From: Bolinopsis microptera
Taxonomy: Eukaryota > Ctenophora > Tentaculata > Lobata > Bolinopsidae
Direction of reading: 5' to 3'
DNA length: 64,000 nucleotides
Assembly: GCF_026151205.1 (NCBI RefSeq)
Contig: NC_087074.1
Location: 3,534,001 to 3,598,000, forward strand
Made by a program: the position numbers and the translations under genes
The notes under the pieces: model-generated
Databases searched by the model: none
Told to the model about the DNA's origin: nothing
What the model saw: only the letters and a program-made list of their open reading frames with translations
Part shown: positions 31,301 to 42,800 of the stretch, one piece after another
Position numbering within the stretch: position 1 is the first letter of the stretch
Layout of the letters: every line of letters starts with the position of its first letter

Positions 31301-34300
31301 TTTAAAATCATTTTACAAATCAAATTCAAAATCGTTTTTGTTTTGCGATTAATTGTATAATTAATTTTTTAATTCAAAATTTTCAGTGAAAATTTTGGTG
31401 AGCCATCTCGGCCGCCATAGTCGAGGTAAATACTTACTTTTCCTTATAAAAAACTTAATCATGAATAGAATTTATAAAATTATAGTCGCACATTGTCAAA
31501 AATACGTGTAACAAGAAAAGGCAAAAATTGACCCAACAGTTGTTTGTCCCAGAGGAACATCAATGGTGCACTGTCTCCGGTCTTTAACTGACTGCAACTA
31601 CCTGCTGCTAAACGTGGAAGCAAAAGCTCAGCTCGACAGAGAAACACCTATAGATTTCAAGCTGTTGCGAATAACTGTTTTCCTGGCGGACTTATGGTCG
31701 AAGGACATTGGAAACACCATTATTGGAGAAAGAGTTATGAGCATGATGAAGATGATTTCTGATGAGGAAGCACCGGGCAAATGGGCTGGAGATAATAAAG
31801 GTAAGTTTTTGAGAAAACTTTGAGGATTTTGTCATTTTGATAGAGCTTCAATAATTTGATAGATCTTTCTCTCAGTTTGACATTTACTCGATTCTTAAAT
31901 TCAATCTATGACGAATACCCCATTTTCAGCGCATGACGCAATAGTTGGATACTTGTTTACGAGTGGTACCACGGGTTTCCCAAAAGCTGTTCCGATGGCA
32001 TTCAACAGACTTTGGTCTGTACTTCAAGTGGCTCTGATAAACAGGTGGTTATTATTCATTCTCCTCGTGTTTTACATTTTCAAATGATTGTTTGAAAAGC
32101 ATCCGAAGTATCTGAAGTATTTAAAATACTGAGTATTCTGATTATTCTGAGTATTCTGATTATTCTGAGTATTTTGATGAATTTTGCTCTGAAGTCTGAA
32201 GCTGATAAATTATGAGACATTGCTGATGCTCCAGACCTTCTGGTTCCTTATAATCAGAGCCTCATGGACGTCAGACTAAAGTTACTAACTGAACATACTA
32301 GTATGTAATTTCCGAGATCAACTTCTGATTGGTGCACTTACTATAACTCAATTTCAGGTACAACATTACACAGGATGATAAAATGTTTTCCTCCCTACCT
32401 CTTTATCACTCAACAGCTCTCTGTATTGGTCTCCATATTACAATTTTGGTAAGTTTCAAATCGTTAAATAATGAATAAAACCCAGGTTGTAGATACTATG
32501 CTCGCACAACAGGCCAGGGTATGCGTGCAGTTTACACGTACATGCCTCATATTATCGTACCAACGTGGATCAGAATTTAGAGTGGCTTATTAACTGACTC
32601 CGCGATTTAGCAGTACGACTATTGGCCGCTTTTACTAAGTTTTGGTTCTTAGTAAGGCTCTCCGTTATCTTTCAGAAAAATCGTTTAGTAATTTAGCGAT
32701 CGCTAACTTTTCTGCAGTAACCGTAAGAATCATTTTCAGAGTGGAGGCCGCTACATCATCAAGGAAAAGTTTTCAGTTCAAACATTTTGGAGTGACTTAA
32801 GGGCGCACGAAGCCACAATCTTTCTCTACGTCGGGGAAATGTGCCGATTTTTACTCAACCGAAAAACATCATTTCAACCAAAAGTGGAATACCAAACTAG
32901 GCTAGCCTTAGGAAATGGCTTAGGAAAAGACATTTATACTCCCTTCAAGGAAACGTTCAAGATACCTCAAATAGCTGAGTTTTATGGACAGACGGAATGT
33001 TTAGCTTTTCTTGGATCAGTGCTGAACAAACCAGGGTCACTGGGGTACATTCCTAAAATAAAGCTCGGTCCCCAGCCATACAGGTAACGAACGATCTCCA
33101 ACAAACGGGATCGGCCAAAATAAGTCCTTTTAAATGAAGTTATTAAATTTAAACTAATTGATACTTTAATAAGTTTAATATTATAAATTGCATCGAATTA
33201 CGACCAATGTTCAGATGCTGCACAATTACCTTCATCACACAGACATGGTTTAATGTGATCTTTGAGTCGTTTGCTGGAATTGTATACCAGTTTGCAGATC
33301 CACATGGCGCGATGGGCGGCTATTTTACATTATTAGCTGTTATCGTTATAACGGTTAGGTCAATAAATATCAGGTCAATTTATTATTATCATCGCCTCCG
33401 TAGCTCAGTGGTTAGAGCACTGGTCTTGTAAACCAGGGGTCATGAGTTCAATTCTCATCGGAGGCTGATTCAGTGACCTAGTCACCTTTTGGAGTGATTC
33501 GAAGAGAATCTTGTGAAGAGCAGTTTGTTAATGTTGCTTGGATTTGCCATCATCGCCTCCGTAGCTCAGTGGTTAGAGCACTGGTCTTGTAAACCAGGGG
33601 TCATGAGTTCAATTCTCATCGGAGGCTGATCATCAAGACGTGATCTAGTCACCTTTTGGAGTGATTTAATACCATATTGACTTACTTGACTTAAGGTGGC
33701 TTCAGCGTCCGAGTATTGATGCGCTGTCTCCATAGAACTCTATCCGCCATAAGTCCGCCCATTTCTCCAGTGTCGTTGAGACCCGTATCAGCTCGTAGGC
33801 TATCAACATAAGTCATCATGGCTGGTCTTCCCCTACTCCGCACCCCATGAGTTGGTTCCCAGAGTAGCAAGCGGTTTGCGACTAGTTCTGGGTGCCGGTG
33901 GATATGGCCTGCTAGTCGCATCCTGCGCTCTTGGATCTTCATGGTTGCTCTCGGTAGGTTGCCATAAACTTCTTTGTTGGTTTTGCGCTGCTTCCAATCC
34001 ACATTTAGTGCCATCCTTAGCATTTTAGTGTAGCAGCCATCAATGCGTTTCTTCAATCGTTGCTCTGTCAACGTCCACGTCTCAGAACCATAAAGAAGTA
34101 TTGACTCCACAGTAGCAACAAATAGACGGATCTTTAGTCCTCTTCTAAGGTCAGACTTCCACATCTTCTTTAGCTTGTGGCAGGCTGCCCAAGACTTAGC
34201 TTTTCTGACCCGCAGGTCCCTCTCTGTTGTTGCTATCCATGCTCCAAGGTAAACAAAGCCTGTCACATTTTCCAGCTGGTTTCCAGAACAGCTATTAAGA

Positions 34301-36125
34301 CTACTCGCCTCCTCTGTCATGTTCAGAGTCATGAACTTAGTTTTAGTGTCGTTCGTGGCTAGCCCAACACCCAGTGCTGCTTTCTGAAGCCTGTCCAGGA
34401 GTAGTTTTGCCCCTTCAATGGTATCAGTGATAAGGGAAACATCATCTGCAAACTCGACGTCTGCGATCTTCTCGGCACCAATCCTTCTACTCCGTGCAGG
34501 CCTGAGAGTGAACCCAGAGTATATAATTTTTTAATTCGCAGGGTGATACAATGTGATACAGAGACATTGCAACCAAAGCGAGACTACCCTACAGGCCTCT
34601 GTAAGCTCTGCAACATGAATCAAGCTGGACTTCTCATTGTTAAATCTGAAAACTTCGGTAACAGTAAGTAAAATCAAAATCTCCATCCGCTGAAAATACC
34701 AAAGCCAATAATGAATCCAAGTCATATTGTGTGTCCTTTTCAATGATCTGTTATAACTATTTTTTACTTTTATTCAGGAACAATATACCACAAGAGTAAT
34801 CAAGATGTGAGATTTCTGTCTGACGTGGAAAAGAAAGGAGATGAGTTTATCAATACTGGAGATCTAGTGATGATTGGAACGGACAGATCTTATTACTTCG
34901 TCGACAGGCTAGGAGACACTTTCAGGTTTGTGGGTCAATCTAGTTCTACAATCCAGTGTTGCTTATTGATTATTGTTATTGGGTGCACGATTTTTTTTCA
35001 AACTAATCTACAAACGTATAAATTTGCTTTTATATTTTGTTTATAGCATACTTCTATAACATTCACCATTTAACACGTGGTTACCCAATCAGATGGAAAG
35101 GAGAGAATGTGGCGACCCAAGAAGTGGCGTCCTGTATCAACAAACTCGCCTCCGTTCACGAAGCTTGCGTTTACGGAGTCACTATACCCGGTAAGTTATT
35201 ACGGAGAGTTATCAGTTTAACAGTAATGTTATTAATTTAAGCAGTTAGCTAACATGCCCGGTATTGAGAAATGAAATAAAGTTTTTGGTTTGCTCAGATT
35301 TCAATATTGAGAGAAATCATAGGATGGAAAATCAAAGTCAATTTAATGTTTCACTTTAAAAACTTGTGTCCTGTCATGTCGTGAATCCTTCTGCTTCTTC
35401 TTTATATCTCGTGAGTATGACGTTATGCTCATCCTAACTAAATTAATGTTCACGAATTTTGGAATATTAGATTTATCTGTGAAAGGAATTACTATTAGCC
35501 TAGGATTATGATCCCTCAAATTAAATTTTAAGTCAAAGACTTGACAGCTAAAATAAATATACTATCAAGGTCACTCAAAGTCTGAGAAACCATGCATTTG
35601 CTTTTCGCAATAAAACTGTATTTGAGGCTCAATATCCGATACCCCCAGGACATAATGGTAGAGCAGGTATGGCAGCGATAGTTGTAGATTCAGAGGACAC
35701 CTTCTCCCTTGAAGCACTGTACGAAACTCTTTCTAGCAACTTGCCGAGTTACGCTGTCCCTATCTTCGTCAGGTAATTCCTCAGTATTCCGTTCTTTATC
35801 TTAGAATATTCTTAACCTCATTATGCTTACGATATCCATGACCAAATGTACTACGGATTTCGTCATTTTAAAGATTTAAATCCCCTGTAATAATGACTGC
35901 CACTAAAATGCTAACCATATCTTTCTATTCCCTATCAGGATGGTTCACTCACTGGAGACGACCGCGACCTTCAAGTATAAAACAAATCAACTGAAGCAGG
36001 ACAACTACGACATGAGCGTGATATCAGGAAACCTTTATCTTGTTAACCATAGCCAGAGGACGTACGAAATAATGACTCTTGAAACCAATGATCTGATTAA
36101 GAAAGGAGAAATAAAACTGAATTGA
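28389..36125 (+). CDS. SLC27A: SLC27/FATP-family very-long-chain acyl-CoA synthetase, 11 exons, 636 aa
   Basis: Exons: 28389-28664, 29308-29471, 31553-31800, 31930-32044, 32358-32448, 32740-33083, 34542-34657, 34778-34925, 35093-35190, 35649-35772, 35939-36125 (TGA). Phases agree at every junction; 1911 nt gives 636 aa, the normal family size. The N-terminal membrane segment is MEMLHIVLAILVTIPTFLLF. The AMP-binding P-loop is YLFTSGTTGFPKAV (exon 4), followed by LPLYHST (exon 5) and EFYGQTE (exon 6). FATP signatures are NTGDLV (exon 8) and DTFRWKGENV spanning exons 8 and 9. The family activates long and very-long-chain fatty acids to CoA esters at membranes and drives their uptake. Start: the methionine just before the hydrophobic segment; longer in-frame upstream sequence exists but looks non-coding. 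A poly(A) signal AATAAA is at 36281. Intron 2 contains the donor-site minisatellite and a long inverted repeat; intron 6 holds a LINE piece and two tRNA-Thr copies. Which SLC27 paralogue it is cannot be told. Confidence 0.9.
28775..29090 (+). mobile_element. tRNA-derived SINE, copy 1
   Basis: The head resembles a degenerate tRNA (GTAGCGCAGTTGGTTAGAGC; B box GAGTTCGAATCCC). It is followed by a body with AGCGTCGTTGACGTTCAGC, GGTCTATGCAGCC, ATCGGGTGTGAGGGTTAAAT and TGGCTGGTTACACTTGTG. The same body is present on the minus strand at 60704-61025. The anticodon stem does not pair properly, so this is not a working tRNA. It lies in intron 1 of the SLC27-like gene. Confidence 0.75.
29446..30290. repeat. 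35-bp minisatellite made of an exon end plus its 5' splice site, about 24 copies
   Basis: The unit is CAGCCCTCTTTAATACCAAT then CTCAGGTAAATCTAG. The first copy is the true end of exon 2 of the SLC27-like gene (codons for ALFNTNL followed by the donor AG|GTAAAT). Each of the roughly 24 units thus repeats the last 25 or so coding bases and a potential donor. Units differ mainly at CTCAG or CTCTG before GTAAAT. The second unit starts CATGG, not GCAG. At the far end a second copy of CTTGGAGGTCG, which precedes the repeat in the exon, follows the array. Confidence 0.9.
30309..31415. mobile_element. 1.1 kb inverted-repeat (foldback) element with AT-rich arms
   Basis: Outer ends are GCGGCCGAGATGGCTCACC and its complement. 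Each arm is about 400 bp and carries tandem copies of GATTTTGATTTTGAAAACGA (or complement), then a second GGTGGCGGCCG block facing a 200-bp unique centre (30720-30915) with TAGCTAGCTAATTAG at its edge. The right arm contains a small unrelated insertion near 31222-31275. The long open frames over the arms (KTILILIL or FKIKINIV repeats) are artefacts of the repeat. It lies in intron 2 of the SLC27-like gene. Confidence 0.8.
33394..33465 (+). tRNA. tRNA-Thr (TGT), copy 3
   Basis: 72 nt, same sequence as copy 2. The upstream flank from about 33303 (GATGGGCGGCTATTTTACAT through AGGTCAAT) matches that of copy 1, and the downstream flank matches copy 2. It lies in intron 6 of the SLC27-like gene. 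Confidence 0.8.
33555..33626 (+). tRNA. tRNA-Thr (TGT), copy 4
   Basis: Identical to copy 3 and only 90 bp downstream of it. The 3' flank again has GTGATCTAGTCACCTTTTGG. The tandem arrangement suggests local duplication of a tRNA-bearing unit. Confidence 0.8.
33691..34525 (-). pseudogene. Non-LTR retrotransposon fragment (reverse transcriptase C-terminal half)
   Basis: The minus-strand frame from about 34520 includes VEFADDVSLI (the YxDD-type motif with F) and GVGLATNDTKTKFM, then the 213-codon open stretch GFVYLGAWIATTERDLRVRK, LLYGSETWTL, MRLAGHIHRHPE and RSRGRPAMMTY. This order is typical of the RT palm end and C-terminal region of animal LINEs. The element is 5'-truncated and lies antisense in intron 6 of the SLC27-like gene. 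Confidence 0.8.
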
Positions 36126-36280
36126 AGTTTAGAACTCTAGGTGCACGAACACATGTGCTCTTAAGCATGGAGTGGAATATGAAGCATTAATAAGACAGTT
36201 TGATACAAATTAACCATATCATCTGCATGTCCAGATAGTTATACATAATATGAAACTTTGAAATTTCAAATTATTTCCAC

Positions 36281-36286
36281 AATAAA
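36281..36286 (+). terminator. Poly(A) signal of the SLC27-like gene
   Basis: AATAAA about 155 nt after the stop codon, in an AT-rich 3' UTR-like stretch. Confidence 0.55.
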
Positions 36287-37553
36287 TTTGTTGGTATTTT
36301 TCATGGTAACGTATTTTGTAAACTTCTGCGAGTTAATTGTGTTGATTTTAATTATTCCAATATGACTGGTGAAACAGTTGCATAGATTTTAAATACTTTT
36401 AAAATCTTCATTTGTCTAAAACACAGATTAGGATGCAACGCAGAAACTATCGGACTACGATGAATGGGGACTTGCGACCCCATGGTAACATTGAAATATA
36501 TTGACTCTGTTACATCGTTTCCTCAGTAAATGTAATACTAATATATTTGTAGTGTTGTATTTGTAATTAGTTTACAAATATATTGGGAGAGTTTGATCTC
36601 CAAAACCCTAATTCTTCTTTCATAGACCAAATTACGTTCAATCCTGTTTAATCCCATTTAGTTTGAGCAGATAGTTGGACAACAACATTTCAATGACGTG
36701 TACAGCAATTTGTCAAAAGTAGACTGCTGTCTACGGTAGCACTTTCAGAATTGAGAGCATCTCTTAAAATACAAAACAAATAGCATATCATCAGTCAATA
36801 CATGCCAGCGCTGTCCACAGGAACACGTCCCACAAAATATATTCTAATATTGGTAAACGTTATATTACTCCTCAAAGGCTAACAAACATAGCATTTACAT
36901 AACACTTACATGCCAATTCATGGCACGGACAGATCAATGATAACAGTGCTGGGGCGCAGCACTCACTAGGCACCGACAGGTTTCACACCGCCAGGATTAG
37001 TTCATTAGGATGTCTTTGTGTTGTTCCCTTTACTTCCTACTCAGATTGTAGACATCTTTTGAACTGTGTTTTAACCTTTTGCCCCGCCGATGAACAGATA
37101 GAATGTGAACACAAGTTGGTGACCGCCTGGTGACCGCGTGGTGACCACGTGGACAAGGATGTTATTATTTGTGACAGCTGTTTTGCTTTGTAAAATGTTG
37201 ACCAGTCATTTAATTTGATGGCATTATTAATTATTCGGCGTACCAACTTCAATTTAAACCAAATTCGATTTCAGTATTATTAATCAATGATCCATTGTTG
37301 CGGTTTAATGGGTTATTTAACTTAATAGCATTTTTAGATGCCACTTTCTGCTTGACATGATTATGGCGAATATGAGCATAAGTTATTCAATGTATATTAT
37401 ACAAGCTATGCGGCATGCAGCATTTTTTGGAATTGGTGAACCTTACCAATGAACCGATCAGGAGTTTTTGAGTATACATTTAAGCGTGGCAGACACGACG
37501 TCTTTCTCTTTGACATTTGACAGCCGCTTTGCTTTGGAAAATGATGGGGGAAA
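36287..37553. other. Intergenic DNA, no gene seen
   Basis: No tandem repeat, tRNA or convincing open frame was found. Confidence 0.5.
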
Positions 37554-38293
37554 TTGGTAGATCACCGACCGGCTATAAGCCGGTTATAAGCCGGCTATAA
37601 ACCGGCTTATAGCCGGCTACAATTTTTATAGCCGGCTATAAGCCGGCTTATAGCCGGTTAGTAGCCGCTTACATTTGTTGTTGAGCGACGGCTATTAGCC
37701 GGTTATAAGCCGGCTATTAGCCGTTTTTGGTATCGGCTATAAGAAATTCAGTGAAAACGGCTATTAGCCGGTTATAAGCCGGCTATTAGCCGTTTAGGTA
37801 TCGAAAGTGGTTATAAGCCGGCTATAAGCCGGTTATAAGATATTAACTCAACTTCATCGTACTGAACGATAGTCAGGAGCCGGCTATAAGATATTAACTT
37901 AACTTCATCGTACTGAACTGAGTTAATATCTTATAACCGGCTTATAACCACTTTCGATACCTAAACGGCTAATAGCCGGCTTATAACCGGCTAATAGCCG
38001 TTTTCACTGAATTTCTTATAGCCGGCTCCTGACTATCGTTCAGTACGATGTAGTTGAGTTAATATCTTATAACCGGCTTATAGCCGGCTTATAGCCGGCT
38101 TATAACCACTTTTAATACCAAAACGGCTAATAGCAGGCTTATAACCGGCTAATAGCCGTCGCTCAACAACAAATGTAAGCGGCTACTAACCGGCTATAAG
38201 CCGGCTTATAGCCGGCTATAAAAATTGTAGCCGGCTATAAGCCGACTTGTAGCCGGTTAGTAGCCGGCTTATAGCCGGTCGGTGATCTACCAA
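37554..38293. mobile_element. Foldback element built of CCGGCTATAAGCCGG palindromes
   Basis: Ends TTGGTAGATCACCGACCGGC and its complement at 38281-38293 bound about 740 bp. The two halves are inverted copies meeting near 37920 (GATATTAACT). Both arms are filled with overlapping ACCGGCTATAAGCCGGTT palindromes, so the DNA can fold at several scales. No open frame is present. Confidence 0.8.
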
Positions 38294-39870
38294 CTGGCCA
38301 ATGATGGAGAGTCATGTTATTGATTGATGGTATGTTCGATCATACACGTTGCGAAATAGTTTTCAAAGCGACATTTAATATGTCACTATCACTGACCAGT
38401 TTTATAGTTTTCTAGAGAATGTAAATTAATATAATGTTTAGGCTTCACCTATCTCGTCAAGATTTTATCACCATTGAGTACCCTTTATATGGTGGGTTTG
38501 TGGTTCTTCCGGCTCCTCCTTGATAGACAAGAGACTACTAGTGGGGTTAGTTTAGTGGTCTGTGCTTGTAAAATAAACCGCGTCTTAAGGCCGTTACCAT
38601 ATTTTAGTCAGTTGATATTTTAAATGTAACTTGTGGGCACCATCTTTATGCTTTCATCATCAATGTAATCATCGAAAATGAAAGCTCTATAGGCTCCAAA
38701 GTGGTCACCATGATTGTATGTATAATTTGATTTCGTTCCGGATCTCTTTATCTATAGTTAAAAATATCTCTGTGTAGATATTTTATTACAACATGCAATT
38801 CTGACCTCATATCAACCGAGTGACAGGGGTGATTTTTTTTCAGTTGAAATCCTTATTTTTGCTGAAAACGATACTTGATTTTTGTTCTTCACATTTCAGT
38901 GATTCCTACGTTGTGTTGAATCGTGCATCGACCAACTTTTCTCTAATCTGATATTTATTCTAAGTTTGTGCCGATTCTAGTTTTTAATTAGAATAACAAT
39001 AACTTCGAACTATTCCAAACTTGGCCAAGTTTCACGAATTTAAGATAATTGTGCTAAATTTAGGCCTCTTAGTGGATGAGTCATTTCTCAATTTTAAGCT
39101 GCCAGTCAGTGGTTGGTACTCAATTCTTTAATTAAATGCTGGGTTGACAATTGACCTATTATATGCAGCTTAGAGTAAGTCGCGTTATAACCACTTAGGT
39201 TGAAGTCTCTAGCTTCCCGTTTCAACCGGCAAATACAAATTATTAGATGAGGGAAACGAGGGAAAGTGTGCAGTTTGAAATGAATGAAGACAAAGTATTG
39301 TTGGGCTTTAAGAATTATTATTTCGATAAGATTTTGATATTCTTGATGAGCATGAAAATCATATTCGTCTTTTAACAAAAGACTAACTGTTACTATATTA
39401 TGTAGTTACTAACTGTTACTATAGTTACTAACTGTTACTATAGTTACTAACTGTTACTTATAGTAGTCTTCTAGAAAATTGTAGTATTTGATTTTACTTC
39501 TAGATCCATAAATTCGTGCGGCTTTATTATCGTAGTATTTAGTATTGCGAATTTATATATTCATTTTAAGTAGCTGAGTAGGATTTTAAGTATATAATTA
39601 TTGTGTAATAGGTTTATCTGACTCCTTGCGATCAGTCCAAATCAAGGAGAACCTTTTATAACATTCCTGAAATTCACTCTTGCAACCTATAATAACTTAA
39701 TAACCTACTATCAGGCCAATTAAACCAACGTTATAATACACTTTAATTGTTTAATACTTTAATACTGTTACAGTAGTCAATACTGAGTAACTCAACGTAA
39801 TTCCAAAGGAGACACACAGTCACCAGGCTAATCTCAATCATGATGGTAATCCAGTTAGAAAATCAATAAT
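38294..39870. other. Intergenic DNA upstream of the Ig receptor gene
   Basis: At about 39402-39465 a 19-bp unit (AGTTACTAACTGTTACTAT) is repeated about four times. No gene is seen. The last few hundred bases would contain the promoter of the Ig receptor gene; no clear TATA box was identified. Confidence 0.5.
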
Positions 39871-42800
39871 ATGACTTCATTCGAACAAAGTCTATTCCTT
39901 ATTTGCCTCTCGTGGATGTTCAAGATAGGATATGGTGATGCGAGTAAGTTTGATTTTTGTATACAAAAACTTGTCATCAATGCTTATATTTCATACCAGT
40001 TTGTATATCGAAAATACATGAAATGTACTAAACATTTATAGTAATAAATTAAATCCTCCAGCAATTTACGGAGTCAGTAGAACAAGTGTGGCTGGAAATC
40101 CAGGCAGAGTAGATTGTCAACTGAAAAGTATTACAACCGAACCAAATCAATACATTTGGAAACTTGGAGACCAGATCTTACAAACTGGTTCTGACTACAC
40201 TATTGAAGTGAAGCCCTTGTTCTTCGGTACTCAAGACATTGTTTTGTACATAGATAGTTCTCCTGCTGTAGATACGAGCTACACTTGTATAGCTGACTGG
40301 GGAGGAGATAATACCGTATCTACAACTGCTCTACTTGATATAATCAGTAAGTTTACTCGCAAGGGGGCAAAAATATTCTCAAATCATTTACGTCATTTAC
40401 GAGACAATTATAAAACCTGGCATGTGATTTTTTATTTTGTTTATGTATGCAGGTGTCACTCCGATTAACGTAGTCGTGGAGCAAGGTCAGACAGCAACCA
40501 ACGTTGTTCTATCCTGTGTGGTATCTGGATGGGCAACAGACCTCAATAAGTGTAATCAGGTATCTTGGGTGGACATAGGACAAGATTATTCTCCTGCTCC
40601 AATCTATACTGGAAACTATCAGGCTGAACTCACCATCCCTTCTTCTACAGTGGATATAACTTATACTTGTAGATGTGATCGATCTGTGGTGGATAACATC
40701 GACGTCCCTGTTTATCTGGACTTTATAGGTAATAAAATCAATGCAGAATTTTGGCAAACCAGATCGAATAAAAAATTGTTTGATTACCTTTTCGGCGTTA
40801 AATATTGACATAATTTCTGGGTAAATTTAGGGATGACGTTAGAGGACAGATACGTTGTGATGAGTGCAGACATTGAAGTAACCTGTAGTATATCCCAACT
40901 CTTGAACACTGTATCTGTTCAATGGAGGGATTCAGATGGACAAGTCATCAGTGACGATGATTATTATTCGACAAATCAAGGAAGTAAAGATGAAAGTGGT
41001 AACCAGTATTCTATTCTTACAATATCAGCTTCAAAGCTGCAAGCCCTTGGTTCAACTTCTGTCACGTATTCCTGTCAAGTTCTATCTGGAGACCAGACAG
41101 TTGCAATCACAAAAACCATGACTTTAACCCTCTATGACTTTGGTTAGCAACTCTAGTTTGAAAGACAATTTCTTTCAAGATCAGGATTCAATTCATAATG
41201 TTGGAAGTCATGCAAATCCCTAATGATCTTAAATGTAGAGGGCTACTAAATAAACGCCGAACAATTTGTAAATTATATTTCAATCCACAAGAGTATACAA
41301 TTCATCATTTAAAAATGATAAATTTTCTCATAAACAGTAGGAGTAAGTCGAACAAGTCAAGCTGGAAATCCAGGCAGAGTAGATTGTCAACTGAAAAGTA
41401 TATCAACTGAACCCAATCAATACATTTGGAAACTGGGAGACCAGGTCTTACATACTGGTTCTGACTATACTATTGAAGTGAAGCCCTTGTTCTTTGGCAC
41501 TCAAGACGTAGTTCTGTACATAGATAGTTCTCCTGCTGTAGATACGAGCTACACTTGTATAGCTGACTGGGGAGGAGACAACACCGTATCTACAACTGCT
41601 CTACTTGATATAATCAGTACGTACGAACTGAGGATGGAGTTTTAAGGAAAGTTCAATACCTTCTTTTAAGAATCATCCGATAGTTTTGATACGTTTATTA
41701 ATCTACCACAAATTCATTTGATCAATTTATATAAACCCATCAGGTGTAACTTCATTAAATGTGATTCGGGAACAAAATGATCAGCCTAGAAGTGGTCAGG
41801 AAGCAACTAATGCTGTTCTCTCCTGTGTGGTATCTGGATGGGCAACAGATCTCAATAAGTGTAATCAGGTATCTTGGGTGGACATAGGACAAGATTATTC
41901 TCCTGCTCCAATCTATACTGGAAACTATCAGGCTGAACTCACCATCCCCTCTTCTACAGTGGATATAACTTATACTTGTAGATGTGATCGATCTGTAGTC
42001 AGTGATATTGAAGTTTTGGTGTCACTGGACCTAATAGGTAAACAACACGCCAAAAAAGTCCATGAGCAAATTTAGGGTGCTTCTGGATAATCTTATAATC
42101 AGAAGTGATTGCTGCAGCGAAAATATTCCGTTCGCGTTTACAACCAATAATAATCAAAAAGAATCACAACAAATACGTAAAGAAATATATGAAATAACTT
42201 TCAGTGGTTACGTTAGAGGACAGATATGCAGTCATGAGTGCAGATATTGAAATCACCTGCAGTATATCACAACTCCTTAACACTGTCTCTGTTCAATGGA
42301 AGGATACAAATGGACAAGTTATTAATGATGATACTTACTACTCCACAAATCAAGGAAGTAAAGATGAAAGTGGTAACCAGTATTCTACTCTCACAATATC
42401 AGCTTCAAAGCTACAAGCTCTTGGTTCTTCAGTCACATATTCCTGTTTCGTGTCATCTGGAGACGACTCATCTGCCATCACAAAAACCATGACTCTAACT
42501 ATTTACGATTTCAGTAAGTAATTTTGCAATAATTTTAACCATATAACTAGAAACAAAGACTGTAAAGTATGAACGGTGAAAATTACACTTTTATGTTGTG
42601 GACCGGCCTGAAGTATCAGCCAATGTTTACTCAAAAATATATATAATAAGTGTTATCAATTCAAAGTCAAAAACTCACACAAGATTAGATATTATTGAAA
42701 CGATTAAAATGGAGCTTATCGAGCAAAACATAGCTGAGCACAGATAAAGTTGCCTTTAGGATTGTAAAGTTGAAATTATCGTATTAATGCACTTTTGGAG

